From positions 88,191,627 to 88,255,626 of the forward strand of contig CM041780.1 in NCBI GenBank assembly GCA_023374045.1: a DNA stretch of 64,000 bases, given 5' to 3'. Below are positions 33,581-46,511 of this stretch, one piece after another (positions within the stretch are counted from its first letter, which is position 1; every line of letters starts with the position of its first letter). This DNA is from Limonium bicolor (lineage: Eukaryota > Streptophyta > Magnoliopsida > Caryophyllales > Plumbaginaceae). The notes beneath the pieces were generated by a model that saw nothing but the letters and a program-made list of their open reading frames with translations, searched no databases and was not told where the DNA came from. The translations under genes and the position numbers were made by a program.

Positions 33581-35495
33581 TCTTGCAGCGGAGCGGTACT
33601 GTGATCAAGCAAAACGGGTTGGTGTTCTTCGGATTTTCAACAGTTTGAACTCGAGTCAGTGTTGCTGACCTTCATGTCGCTTGACTCGGGTTGGTACACC
33701 TCTGATTTTGTATTTAAATGGTTGGTGTTAGTCTTCATGTTGCTCGGTTAGCTCCACGGGTTGGTGCGCCTCTGGCCTTCAGCTCGATCCGCGTAGTCGA
33801 TCTTCATGCTGCTTCACTTGCTCCGACTAGAGGAATGGGGGATGTTTTTGAGAAAGGAAAGATGAATGATCGAACACAAAATTTTATGTGAAAATCCACC
33901 ACTTTTGTGAAAACACGAAATGACTAGTACGCTCCACGGTAATGACCGCTGCTCTTGAAGGTGGGCAGAACTTCAAAATAGCGGGTCACGACATGGGGAC
34001 TAAATCATTTATTTTGAAATACATTTGTGAAAATCCACTTTGAAAACTGTTTTCGAAAACCATTAAGAAATAATGTTGGTTAAGAATGTTGTTTGAAATT
34101 CGTTTGTAGAAAGTAGGTTTTTCGAAATCTATTTCTGAAAATCGTTTTGGAAATAACAAGGTTTTAAAGGATGAAGTGACGGGTTTTAAAACCCCAAATG
34201 TTTGGGAGCAAAACTAAGGTGAGACTCTAAATTGAACGAGCTAGTAAAACCTCTTTAAAAGATATGTGAAAGAGAATTCCGAATGTTTTAAAACAGACTG
34301 GTTTGAAAAAGTGGTTTGCACACATGTATAGCATAAAGTAAATCGTGGCTATATTTGATGTGGAGCTGTAAGTGTTAATGTTGGGATATTCACTTTCCAG
34401 GTCAATTATGATTCCGTTTCACCGGGGGAACCATCGTCCCTTCACTGTTCATCTCTCGGGTTTTTTCTCTGTTATGCCTTTGCGGGGCACGTTATCAAGA
34501 AAGTCCGGAGTGCTTAAGTTCGAAAGGTCAGGACACCCGAGATGATAAGGAAACATACGCCACGGCCAGTGATGATCCGACAACACCCCACTTTTCGGGA
34601 AACTCGGAGAAGTACTGCATGGGAACGGGTCTCTCGTCACCTGCACGGTCAGGTGTGTCTAAAGTCCAAATTATTCACTGACTACGTTGTGCCATGTATG
34701 GGTATCCGGTAAATACGGGATCCTCTATGGACGTATAGCGTGACATTGGGCTTTAGAGACACATGTGGTGCAGAGGAGCAATGGAGAACTGAGCCCATGC
34801 AATCTTCAGGGTAAGACAGAAGGGCGGTCAGACAGACGGCATACAAGGGGGTGACTTCCATAAACCCGTCTTAGACACCGGACCAGGTAAATGGACACTG
34901 AAGGCTCAAAGTTCACTATATGCTGGCTTCGACTCGGATAATGGAGGATATTTTTGGATCATGAGCTCAAAGCGTTGGTCGGAGACCGTACCGCCTCGTG
35001 GGTTTGTTCACTGAGAGAGTGACCCTAGCTCATGGGGAATCAACCGTGGACCGGTTGGGGATCCCGTGACATCGTGGGTAAATCGGGTGACACAGAGGAA
35101 TGCATGTCCTAAGCTACCCACCCCATGCACCCCACAATCGCAATAAGCAGTAAACAAACCAGATGAAGTTAGCACCAACCAATTCACTAAGAGTTTTATC
35201 TTGAGGATAGTGATGCCAAATTGGTTGTTTATTAACCTAAAGGGAAGTTAGCTTCATTTAGTCCTAAGTGTCTCTTTCTAATCGTGAGCTAAACATTAAC
35301 CCAATTGTTGTAATGTTTGTTGAGGATCTAATATGTCCTAGCTGTCCTCATCAGGCACACACTCTGAGTGTGGAGTAGAATAATCCTAGAGGCTTGGAAT
35401 GAATCTCTTGAAGGTTTTGAAAGAAGTGGGGAAATCCTGACAATTTTGAATGGAGTTCAGTCTTCCTTGAGTTTGAGAAAAACTTACTCAACTTT

Positions 35496-35513
35496 TCCCC
35501 AGCAGAGTCGCCA
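35496..35513 (-). promoter_or_regulatory. Primer-binding site of the Tat/Ogre-like element
   Basis: TGGCGACTCTGCTGGGGA on the minus strand begins three bases after the LTR end. TGG pairs with the CCA tail of a tRNA. I cannot name the tRNA with certainty. Confidence 0.7.
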
Positions 35514-35516
35514 TTC

Positions 35517-38500
35517 TGTGGAGGGTGATTTTTCGGTATGAGGGGGGTCTATCTAAATATGGACTAGCTGAGAAGCCTAGATCCTAGAAATTGCCATTCT
35601 GTGGGGGGTGAAAACCCGTTATTCATGGCAGCCCTCAAACCTATTACATCATCGTCCGTGTTTCCCAGAAAGCATAAAGGGGAATGCAAGTGTGCACTAC
35701 ACCCGCTCTCAATGGGCTCCACGCGGACTTATGCCCTAAGGGCGGAATTGACTAGAGTCGCCACCTAGTTTGACCTAAGATACTAGGAAGGAAAGGAAGG
35801 AGGGTTCTAAGAACCATTGGTTGACTCTGAATTTATTGCCTATGGATGGGGCTTATTCGGTCATACTAGAGATTCTGTGTGGGTTCGCACTGGGTTACAC
35901 CCCTTAGAAGTGGCAACGACCACGACTTTGGATTGGTGCCCGAGGAAGCCTCGGTCTCCAATTGTCGGGATTGCCTTCTTTCAAAACCTTATTAGAGAGA
36001 TTCAAATAAAAGCCAAAGGATAGGATTGAGTGCGGGTTGAGGATTAGATGATTTAGAAGAGTTTGAAGAATAGGTTGGTCTTGGAGTTGGTTTGGTTGAA
36101 GTATTGAGAGGTTTTGATTGTTTCTGAGAGGTTTGAGGTTGTTTTGACTTTCACGAGAGCAAAGGATGCTGGGAGTTTTGAGGAGCAAAGGGGTATTTTG
36201 GTTATCTTGTGAAGTTGAGAGATGCTCAGATTCTTTGGTGGAATTGAGGAGTTTTTCGTGTTTGTAAGGTTCAGGTTTCGAAGGTTAGCTTTTTGAAACG
36301 TTTTTGTGAAGCCAAATGTGTTAAAGAAGGGTTCAGGTTTTCGAGATAATTGAGCGTGGGGGGATGGTCGGTTCACAAGTGTTTAGGTTTGAGGTGGCTA
36401 AAATTGTCCAAGAGCATTCGGGAATTTGGAGGTCCTTAGAGTTTGTTCAGTGACGGATTGAGAAATGTTTATGTGACTTGAGGTCCTATGGGAAGGGTTG
36501 TATTGGCTCATTCAGAATTGTCTCTCTTACCGAAAAATCATTTTTTGTTGTAAAAGGGCGGATAATCCCGAGGGATTACCCTATGTACCCCCTCGAACAC
36601 GACACTTAATTAATAGTAAGTGCCGAGGCTCGAAAGATGGGGCAATGAATTTATGTCGAAAAAAATAGGATTCAGAGAGAAACACCATGAATGAGATGTT
36701 CTCGGTCGAACCCTAATAACGTCTCTAACTCCCGGGTTTTAAAACATTAAAAACCGAAAACATTGAAATCGAGCGGAAGGGAGTTAGACGATTCTAAAAT
36801 CCCGGCTGCAACTAGGAAGGTCGTTGCTTCCCTAGCACCCCGCCTTGTAAAAATCTAGGCTGCAATCAGGGGAGGTTTGTCACCCTAATGCCCCGCCTAA
36901 GGAGATCCAGACTGCGACAAGGGAGGTTACGACCCCAGTGCCCCGCCTCGGATTTTTATTTTAGAAGAGAGACAATTGGTGTCTAGCTAGGAAGAAAACG
37001 CTCTTTGAAGGTGTTAGACATCCCATGTTCCCCAAAAACGGTTTAGGTTTGAGTTTGAAAACTGAGTTGGAAAACTTTTGAAGTTGTTCGGAATTCTCGA
37101 TGAAGAAACACTGATTTTGAGAAATGTTTTTAGGAGAAAACTTTCTGTATATGTGAGAAGAACTTTCTGCATTTTGAGAAGAGTTTTCTGTGATGTGAGA
37201 AGAGTCTTTCCATTAAAATTCTACAAAATAGTTTCCTTTTGAATAAAGTGATGGTTTGAAATTCTTTTTTGGTTTTTGGATTTTGAAAGGAATTTATGAG
37301 TTGAGTGTGAAATGGATAAAATGAATTTGAAATTGAATGGAATTGGGCTGATTTGAATTGGGATGAATGAATTGAGTTTGAGTTGAATTGGGTTAGAATT
37401 AAATTGGGTTTGAATGAAATTTACAAATTGGGTGTGGATTGGATGAAATGGATTTGGGTTTGAATTGAATTTGGTTGGAATTGGATTTGGGCCGACATTG
37501 AAAAACGGGACATGTCAAAGTTTGGGTCAGTCAAAGTTGATTGGTCAAAGTCAAAGTTAGGTCAAGGTCAAAATTTGGATTGGTCAAAGGTAGACCAGGT
37601 AAAAGTTAGGTCAAGGTCAACGTTTGGATTGGTCAAAGTGGGGTCAAGGTCAAAGTTTGGGTCAATGTTGGGTTGGATGGGCCGAGTGGGCTGGATGGGC
37701 TTGGTGGGCCGAATGGGCTTAGTGGGCCGAAATGGGCCTTGGTGGGATTAGGCTTTGGAATTGAATTGGGCCTATTTTGGTCTTTGTTGGAAATTGGGTC
37801 TTGTTTGAAGTTGGGCCGAAATGGGGCCTTGTTGGAGTTGGCCCGAAAATGGGGCCCTGTTTGGAGTTAGGTCAAAATTGGGCCTTGTTTGGAGTTAGGC
37901 CAAAATTGGACCTTGGGCTCTTGATTTCAATTTGGGCCTTGTTTGAGCTGAGCATGTTTATGTTTTTGGGCTGAATTGATCTTTCGATTTTGGGCCGAAG
38001 TGAGCTTTTCAATTTGGACTGAAGTAGCTTTGGGTTTGCCTGATTTTAGCCTTTGATTGTTGGGCTTTTTATTTGGAAGGGCTAAGAAATGTTTTTGGGC
38101 TGAAATGAACCATGGGTTTGATTTGGACTTTGGTTCCCAATTTGGGCCTTGGTTGGGCTTTATCGATTTATGGGCTTGACTTGTGAAATAATAACAAGTG
38201 AGATGGATCAATTTATTGATTTATTAACTCTTGATTATGGGTGTGTGAGGGCAAAGGAGGATTCCACCCACATAAAACGGATGAGAGATCCGCTAGGCAT
38301 GGAGTGGTTTCACATCCTAAGTCTTCCTAAGAGAGCCCTAAGGGCTTATTCTTTAAATATTTTAGCCTTATAGAATAAGGGATGGTTTTGGTGTTTTCTG
38401 AAGCTATAGGAGATTACTGCCCCACGAAACGAATGAGAGACCCGTTAGGTGTGGAGCAATAATGCATCCGAAACTTTTCTGTCAGTTTAAAAGGTCCTAA

Positions 38501-40843
38501 GGGTGATAACTAGGGCTTAAATGATAAGAGTGAGGAGATGAAATAAAGATTATAATTAATGCACGGCACAAAGATATGCATACAAGAAACAGATCCAGTA
38601 ATATTAAAGTCATCAAAAATGCAAACCGAAGCTTGAAGTAAATGGTCCTGTTTCGCTTCCATGTTTACAACTAGTGAAATTTTCCTAAACAACGAAGTCT
38701 TGAAGCCAAACGTTACAAACTCCAATAGTTAATCACATCGGTTTGTCACTTCGTCATTTCTCGTTCATTTTCATCAGTTGAATCTCATGCAGATACCAAC
38801 TATACGACACCTACATCACTCAGATCCTATATCACAATGTACAAAACAGAACTAGAGAAAAGAAATTAAAACTTCTTGAACGGTTTATAGCAGAAAACCC
38901 AAATCAGAGACCAAATATACACTTCCACTTTCATTCATTCGAACTCCTAACACCCTTATTGAAGCTAAAGAAAATGAACAGTACAGGTGCTTAGCAGTAG
39001 CAGAGATATAGATATCAACAATAACAGAAACAAATCGATTATGGCAGCGTGAGACGGATTTCTGAATTTAAAACAGCGCCATAGCAGAATCCCGTTTTAT
39101 TTGAAGTAGCCCATTGCAGGCTAAGAAAAATAGACTACTAATTTGTTTAAGGTAGAAATTAACCTAGACTACTCCTGTTTGGTATAATTGACGAGCATAA
39201 TCTCAGGCATCAACAAAAGTTTTAAACAAATGATCGATCCTAATATTAAAGCCGAGAGCAGTTTCAATGATAGCCCAAATAAAACAAATCAATACACAAC
39301 ATGTAATTACCCGCCTGAAGCATTTAAACACCATATGATCTGCCTATGGTAATTGACCACTTCAAATCCGTAAGCAGCACATAGGACACAATACAGAACC
39401 GGAAGAAAATGTACAGCAGCGAAACAGTTAGGCAAAACAATATGTGGCATTTCAGAACAGCAAGGAACACCAACCCAAAATCAACAGGCTCGAAAAACTT
39501 TGCAGAATATCTTCATTTGCTACCGCATTATCAACCCTTTCAGTTAAGGAATAAGTACCGATTGAAGGAAAATGAAGATTCATGAGGTTCGGGGCTCTTC
39601 ACCAGTGTAGACATGACCACGAGCATGAAACAGATAACACAACGAACGGGGTTCGAGCATAGACCTTCGCATCGAGTTAGGCTCCAGGAAGCATCAGGCC
39701 ATGTCGAATCGAGCGTTCCAACGAGGATAGCAGTCCTGTCCATTAGCCAATTCAAATGAAGGTACCGATATTCAAATCGGACCAAAGAGATAAACAACCC
39801 GAGATTAGTTCTGGGGATTTAACCGTTATTTGAAACAAAAGTAGGAGTGGTTTAGAAATTCGGATTCCTTCCCTGTAACTTGTGGTCACCGGCCATTGAT
39901 TTCTCCAAAAACCTCAAAGTTTGCTCTGGCTTGAACTCGTACGTCAATAAAACCACAGAGACACACAAATCAGAAAACAAAATAATTTTAACAGAGGAAG
40001 AAGCAATAATTTCTCAACCAGAGGTGGATCGGGATTGGAATGGAGCTTAGGGCTTCCGAAAAGTTCACACATCTAACACAAACAACATAAAGTGGGACTG
40101 TGTCGAGTGCCAGAAATGCACAGCGAAACGAAGTTCTTCGGGATTCCTCAACGAATGTCGGATTCGTGGTGGATTTTTTAGAGAAACGGAGCTCTTAAGA
40201 GTAAATTATGTTTCTGGGTTTTTGGTTTTCAGATCGATAAGGGAATCGAAGAATGGGAGGAAAGGGTCGAGAGAATCATGGGGGGAAGAAGTTGTTTCTC
40301 TGGTTTTTTGGTTCTTTGAGTCTCGAGAGGGATGGAGAGGGGAGCAAAACCGAGAAGAATATGAAAGTTAGGAAGGAGTGTCAGCTGCTGATTTTGAGGA
40401 AGAGCCCCCGTAGTCGACCTTTCGGTTTTTTCACTATATAGGCAAGAATGGGATGGTTTTGACTAAAAAGAAGGGCTGATATAACGTGGGCCGTTTGTAG
40501 TGGCTCCAATTCGGGCCTGGCGTGAATACTAGGCTTGGGTGTTTGTTTGGGTTTATAGGTCCAGTGTTTGGGGCTGGAATGGGTTTAAGGGATTGGGTTA
40601 GGTCAGACTTCAATTAAATGTGGATTGGGTTTGAAAACAGAAGAATGTTGGAAATTCATTTTTAAAGAGATTGGGTTTTTTGAGAATGTTTTTAAAAAAT
40701 TGACTTGAAAAGGTTAACATAAAAAGATGATTTCGTTTTGGCACGCATGTTGATATGTTTTGAAAAAGAAAGGCGACGACCCCCCTTATTGTATTCATTA
40801 TTTTGGAATTTGCTTTATGGGGTGAGAATTTTTGGTGTCTACA
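35517..40843 (-). mobile_element. Tat/Ogre-like 5' LTR (5.33 kb)
   Basis: The partner of 23210-28530, in the upstream position on the minus strand. It starts (minus) TGTAGACACC at 40843 and ends CCTCCACA at 35517, followed by the primer site. Near identity with its partner suggests a recent insertion, but homopolymer noise prevents a sound age estimate by eye. Confidence 0.9.
40433..40442 (-). promoter_or_regulatory. Probable TATA box, second LTR copy
   Basis: Same CCTATATAGT context as 28121-28130. This is the 5' LTR, so it would be the promoter driving the element. Confidence 0.55.
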
Positions 40844-40848
40844 CCAAG
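40844..40848. repeat. Target-site duplication CCAAG (right)
   Basis: Matches 23205-23209. Immediately after it comes GTCGGACACAAGT, the second half of the interrupted hairpin. Confidence 0.92.
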
Positions 40849-43280
40849 GTCGGACACAAGTCGAGACTCTGAAAATTTTCACGCAACAGGGCCTGTCCGA
40901 ACGTCCATGTCCGGACGGATGTTCGGACAAGGAAAAACACTCATTTTCTAAGCCTTCAAACACTTAACCAATTTTCACCAAACTTCTCCTAAACCTCCAT
41001 AATGTCTTCTAACTTCATTTGGCACATTTACACCCTCATACAACATCCCACAAAACTCATTTTCTATCTCCTTAAACACTTACTCACTTCATACCAAAAT
41101 TCCTACACTTATGATATTTTCTCCTTGGTTTTCTAAGTGGTGTTTCATACCTATGACAGCCACTATGCCAATAATGTTCCCTCACTACTACAACATCATC
41201 TCCCAAGCATCTTTTCTTGCACTTTCCAAGGTTTTCCTTAAATTCTAAACCCTAGTTTCTCCCTAAACCACCTAAAAGTTTTATGCTCTTTTACTTCAAA
41301 CTTACTAAAGTTTTCTAGCTTCTTTTATCAACATTTACCTAAGTCCTAAATACCCAAGTACATACTTTGTGATTCCTAAATCCTTCATGGTGATACCTAG
41401 GTCATTATAAGTCATTAAAACACCTTAATCTCACCCTTTTTCATCAAGACAACCTCTAGAACTTCCTAGTGCTTCCTTAGTCATTAAATTCCCTTAGAAC
41501 ATCTCAAACACTTAAGTTCTCATTTAAATTTTGTCATGGGTTCTCTAGTATATAATACATCCTAACACTTGGTTTTCCTCCATCAAACAACCAATACCAC
41601 ACAAATTCTCATCACAACACCTTAACACACAATTTACACTAAAACTTCACCACATCATCATATAGTGCTTAAACTTAAAATGCTTGGCACTTAGGCCCTT
41701 AAATGACAATAATCTTAACCACTGAATTTCCACATATATTTGCCTTCAACCTGCGAATACACACAACAAGGCTCCCATTGAAATAAAATGCTTCTTGTAA
41801 TTCACCTTGATGTTCTTAAACTACCTCTTTTTCTCATTTGCTCCTTAGTCACAAGTTCACAAGTATAGTCATTGTTTCTCCTAGGTTATATATAACCCTT
41901 TTCTAATGTAAACTCTCTACTAAACTCATCACTTATCTAAATCCCATTCCCTTAAACAATAAAACACCTTAAGGTAAGTAATTTACCTTGTTCTTTTAAA
42001 AGCTTTAAAAAGCTTTCTTCCTTAGGTTTTTCTTTGTTCAATCTCGGTCACCAATGTGTATCTCCTTGCCAATGTTCTAACCAATATCCAATGACTCCAA
42101 TGAGTACTAGATAACACATTAACCCTAAGGAACAAACCCTAGGTTAAAAATATGCTTTAAGGTATTAAGGTGATTGTTTTACCTTGGTTCCTCAAGACAA
42201 GCTTGGATATGAAGCAAGAAGGACCTCCTCAATCCTTTGAAGAGTAGAAAACAAGCTAGAACAAGGCATAAACATGGAATCCCATGAGTGTAAATTTTCG
42301 GACAAGAAAGTAAATGGTGGGAACCTAGATTTTCTTACACTTTCTTTACCTTAAGAGAATGGAGAAGCCAATGGAGTCTCCAAACTTGAATTTCCTCCTC
42401 TAATGGTGGTTTGACTTGGCACCAAAATGAAGCTCTTGAAGTTTTGAAAAGATAGAAAGAGAGAGCTTGAGCTAACTAAGAAGAATATGTAATTTGTTTT
42501 GGTTTTGGAGCTAAAATGAGTGAGTTGTGTGCAAGGCTAGATGGAGCTAGCATGGAGTTGCTCTTCACGTTAATGGAGAAGGGAGAGAGAGAGCAAGAAA
42601 TCGTGAGAAACAAAGGAGAATGAAGAAGTGAGGAGAGAGAACTAATAAAGTGTGATATTTATGTAAAAGGTGAATAGTGCTTTTGCTTTACAAAACTTTA
42701 TTTGCCTAATGAGTCATGAAGGTGGTGACTCACCTTATAAGAAACCGGCCCCCCTTAGTAACAAGGGGTACTTAAGTCATTGTTGACCAAATATCTCACT
42801 TATATTGACTTATGTTTAAACTAGCTTAAATAATTTACTATTCACAAAACAAGGCACATTGTTGTGAAATTTTTGATTTCCCATTGATATAGACTTCCAA
42901 ATGTGATACTATATAGTACACATGTTAATTAAAAGTAATGATGGACATTTAGCCATTCAAAACTCATTTACAAGACAATTTTTCAAAAACATGCTTTAAG
43001 ACTCCTTAAAGCACATTTTGTGTTTTAACTTGTTTTCAAGCTTGGTTTTCTTCGGTAATTGATTTAAAATGACCATTAGGATATTATAAGGTCTTAGAAC
43101 AATATTTGGGTACTCTCCCAAGTCTCTCCAAGCTTAGAGCACGTTTTTGCTTAAACTGCTTTTGGTGTTTCCTTATATTTTCTTTGATTAGAAATGTTTC
43201 TTAATGTTATAAGGCATTATTTAGCCTCCTTATATCTTAGTTTATCATTTAAACACCATATCTAAGTTTGGGGTATTTCA
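40849..43280 (-). mobile_element. E1 5' LTR, right arm
   Basis: Continues the LTR interrupted at 23209 and ends at 43280 with GGGGTATTTCA. Its last 744 bases match E1's 3' LTR (14453-15196), with scattered substitutions and short indels. It carries the remaining hairpin units (40849-40935). On the minus strand the segment around 42560-42640 is CT-rich and leader-like. 40940-42530 shows no other feature. Confidence 0.85.
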
Positions 43281-45049
43281 TTGCATCCTAGTACTCCCAT
43301 ACTTCAAATATCATTCCATGGTCATTAGACATCCCTACAATCCCCAATACACACCTTGGTTCCCCCATTGACCAAGTCATTCACAAATGCACATATTCCT
43401 ACCAAAATTTTGCCATAATTCATCTACTTTTCTTACTTGGCCACACATACCAATTCTCACCAAATTCATTCCTAATCTAGCCACACCCTTACAAGGGTCC
43501 TACCAGCAATCAATACAAATATATATCCTTCCCAATACCCCAATACTCCATCAAACATCAATACTAATACTCATACACAACCATTTGGCTCCAAGGCCTA
43601 CCATTCACATACTATTGCACAATTACTCAACTTCCACAATTACATTACTAGTACATTATTTGGGTTCTTTATATTGGTTTACCCATTCCCATTACTCCAA
43701 TGCACTAAAATTTAACATTAGTAAAGAGCTCTTACCTTGAGCTTATAATTCCTTCTTTCTTTCTCATTTCTCCTCCTTCTTCCTTTCTTGCCTAAATCGG
43801 CCACGTGGGGAATGGGGTTGCCAAACTCCATTCCCATCACCCAATGAACAAAAACACTACAATTAATATACTAACTCTTAGATTAATGTCAATTCATTGA
43901 AGTGTTTGAAATGAAATTTCTAGGGTTTACCTTTGGAGAGTTTTAGAAGGGGTTTCAGCCCTTGGTTCAAGAAGGTGAATCCACCACCATTGCTAGGTTG
44001 ATATTTTGCTCAAAGGAGAGAGAGAAAACAAGGCATTACAAAGGGGCAAAAATTGGTTATGAAGTAAGGTGGGGAAAACATGAGTTTTTCATGTAGATTT
44101 TACCTTGTTGGAAAGAGGAGACTCCAAGCTCCATAATGGTGTGCTTTTCTCTTCAAATGGGGAAAACCCATGGAGATGAAACTCATCCTTTTCGAATTTT
44201 GAAAAGAGGGAAATGTAGAGGAGAATGAGGGGAGTTCAAATATGTAATTATTTTTGAGTTTGGAGCTTACATGGAGGTAGAGCATGAGGTTGAAGGAGGG
44301 AAGCCATTAGAGCTTCTTGAAGCTCTCAAAATCGCAGCCACAAGGGAGAAGAAAGAGAGAGTACGAGAGGAGGATGAGGAAGGAGGGAATGGAGAGAGAA
44401 TAGAAAAGTGAGGTGAGAGAGTATCTTTTCTACTTTTGTACTTTTGCTTTTGCTTTTTGATTTACTTATTTGTTACTTGTGTGTGTGTGTGAGAGAGGGC
44501 TATTTATACCCATTAAAACCGGCCCCCACTGTTACACTAGCTGGAGCGTTTTTCGTCTTTTACAGAAAATGCTCGTTATTTTACCCGGTTTAGGTACTGT
44601 TCACTAACCGGGTCCGTTTTCCGGAATTTTCTCGTTTCTTTATTTTATTGGTTATTAAGCTTCCATAAATGCTTAATAATATTTATTTAATGACTTATAA
44701 TTTTTACGGGTTCGTTTGACCACTTAAAGTCACGTTTTCGGGTTTTCTCGAAAAACGTGCTCTAAAGCTCTATTAGCGTTTTAATTCATTATTTGGATCT
44801 GTTTTCTTCGGGAGTTGTTCCCATATATTATTTAGGTCTTATTAAACCTTTAGAATCCATATAATACTCTAACCGAGGTCTCATACCTCCTATGGTTACT
44901 TAACGCTTATTTAGCGTTTTCCGCCTTTTAAGCGTTTCTTTATTTTCTTTTGGACTTATTTTTCCCTACCATATTAATTAGGTACCATTAGGCCCTTAAA
45001 TACGTATTAGATTAATTTTAATCCCTATATTTAAGTTCGGGGTATTTCA
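43281..45049 (-). mobile_element. LTR B2, right part, minus strand
   Basis: Homologous to 8030-9820 of LTR B throughout, ending in the same GGGGTATTTCA at 45049. E1 is inserted at its left edge (43280/43281), and the rest should lie left of E1 but is lost in or near the gap; LTR C (12606-13084) is a candidate. It has a TATA box at 44501-44510 on the minus strand. It interrupts the integrase gene of element D. Confidence 0.75.
44501..44510 (-). promoter_or_regulatory. Probable TATA box of LTR B2
   Basis: GGTATAAATA on the minus strand, about 540 bases into the LTR, followed by a GA/CT-rich leader. It corresponds to 1951-1960 in LTR A. Confidence 0.55.
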
Positions 45050-45763
45050 CTATCATGGGTCATGGGTGGACAAGCTACATTTAATTGAATTCTCCTACAA
45101 CAACAGTTATCACGCCATCATAAAAGTAGCACCGTATGAAGCTTTGTATGGGAGGAAATGCAGAACCCCACTATGTTGGAATGATTCAGGGGAACCAGTA
45201 ATAGTTGGACCACAACTAACAGAAGAAATGAGTCAACAAGTTAAGGATATCCAGCAGAAAATGAAAGCTGCACAGGACAGACAGAAATCATACGCAGATT
45301 TGCACAGAAGGCCAGTGGAGTTTCAAAAAGGTGATAAAGTGTTCTTAAAGATATCACCGACCAGAAGTGTAGTACATTCGGTAAGAAGGGCAAGGTAGCT
45401 CCAAAGTATATTGGACCTTACGAGGTGTTGGAGAAAGTAGGCAAGGTAGCTTACAGATTAGCGTTACCGATGGAATTAGAACAGGTGCACAATGTTTTCC
45501 ATGTCTCACAGTTAAAGAGATACATCCCAGATGAGAATCATGTGTTACTAACAGAAGAGGTGGAGTTAGAACCAAACCTATCATATATTGAACAACCAAT
45601 CAGGGTATTAGATCGTAAGTCAAGAGAAACCAAGGGGAGATCAGTGGATTTGGTAAAGGTACTATGGAATCATCACGAAATCCAAGAAGCCACATGGGAG
45701 CTCTAGAGTAAAATGAGGGAACAACATCCAGATTTATTTAGTCAAGGTTAGTTACTAAGTTTT
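45050..45763 (+). pseudogene. pol: Element D pol: integrase C-terminus and chromodomain fragment
   Basis: The 3' end of a plus-strand chromovirus pol. It starts inside integrase ([35 protein letters not shown]), continues through [19 protein letters not shown] and KGDKVFLKISP, shifts frame near 45371, then shows GPYEVLEKVGKVAYRLALP, VFHVSQLKRYIPD and a chromodomain (RVLDRKSRETKGRSVDLVKV, LWNHHEIQEATWEL). A TAG replaces the next codon at about 45704, and the usual ending with QHPDLF follows in the same frame, so this is a nonsense change. The upstream two thirds of pol was displaced by the B2/E1 insertions. Confidence 0.9.
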
Positions 45764-46021
45764 GGAGGAAACTTTTCTTTTAAGAAGGGGAGAGCTAAAG
45801 GCAAAAAGTGGGATTATAATCATATTTGAACATAACTGGAAATTGCGATATAGTTATTTGATGGTAGCTGTGTGATTTACTGTGTTGATTTATATGGTAA
45901 GTGTCTTGCTTTCTGGAAATGTGATTTGTGTGAATGGATAGTAATTAACATAGGTTGCTTGTATTTTTGTGATGTTGCTGAATCATTTATGATTAGATAG
46001 CTTCGGGGACGAAGCTTTAAT
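45764..46021 (+). other. Element D 3' untranslated region
   Basis: Non-coding sequence between the chromodomain end and the polypurine tract. It contains the typical GGGGACGAAGCTTTAATTAA lead-in and nothing else I can identify. Confidence 0.6.
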
Positions 46022-46035
46022 TAAGGAGGGAAGGA
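46022..46035 (+). promoter_or_regulatory. Polypurine tract of element D
   Basis: TAAGGAGGGAAGGA directly before the LTR start TGAAACACCC at 46036. Confidence 0.8.
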
Positions 46036-46511
46036 TGAAACACCCTAGGAAATCATAGTTACAAAATATATATTCATTGCTCGGTTACATGCAGTTGTAG
46101 TTGTAAAGGAATAACTAGTTTGTGTCATTCTCTTTATTCGTAATAAAATCTTAGATATAGCTAGAATGTTAGAAAATATAAGCTAATTATTGTGAACCAT
46201 ATAATGTAGTCGGTAAGTTCATGTCAAATGTGTCATTGTAACAATGGCATGTTACGTTCGCATTACCGGTTGTAAAACGGTAATTACCGGTTGTACATGT
46301 ACATAGTTGGCTAGTTTAATTTTCTGTCGTCAATACCTATTCAATACGTTGGTATAGACAGTTAAACTAGATCTTTCCTCATTATTAAATAGCCATTGTT
46401 TCCTAGTAACAACAAGCCCGGTATAGCAACTATATTTTACCGTTAACAATATTATGTTACAGCTATGTCAAAATGTTACATACTACTTGACTAAATATTT
46501 TTAGCTTGTAT
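46036..46511 (+). mobile_element. Element D 3' LTR, left arm
   Basis: The LTR starts TGAAACACCCTAGG after the polypurine tract. After 476 bases it is interrupted by element E2; it resumes at 55562 and appears to end at 60318 with GGGGGTGTTACA. Confidence 0.8.
46507..46511. repeat. Target-site duplication TGTAT of E2 (left)
   Basis: TGTAT before E2 at 46512 and again at 55562-55566 directly after it. Confidence 0.92.

Larger units (their letters stand above)
28531..35516 (-). other. Non-coding internal domain of the Tat/Ogre-like element
   Basis: Seven kilobases with no gag, protease, RT, RNase H or integrase motif on either strand. It contains a nested tandem array (28641-29620), a GATGGCTCC minisatellite (29865-30785) and a short CTTGACCGGCTGCTCGCTC repeat (about 33475-33580). 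The remainder, 30790-35495, holds nothing else I can name. A minus-strand stretch at 32595-32906 could be decayed coding sequence, but I cannot assign it. Confidence 0.7.
23210..40843 (-). mobile_element. Non-autonomous Tat/Ogre-like LTR element (LARD type), 17.6 kb
   Basis: Two long direct repeats, 23210-28530 and 35517-40843, flank a 7-kb middle with no gag or pol domain in any frame. The element lies on the minus strand: there the LTR starts TGTAGACACC and ends CCTCCACA, a purine tract (TCAAGGGGAG) precedes the 28530 end, and a TGGCGACTCTGCTGGGGA primer site follows the 35517 end. A 5-base CCAAG duplication flanks it. Large retrotransposon derivatives of this build depend on an autonomous relative for proteins. 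LTR and primer-site features suggest the Tat/Ogre group; this is inference. Confidence 0.85.

Noticed and set aside
23210..40843. Plus-strand orientation for the Tat/Ogre-like element
   Set aside because: The purine tract and primer site only make sense on the minus strand (TGTAGACACC start, TGGCGACTCTGCTGGGGA after the LTR).
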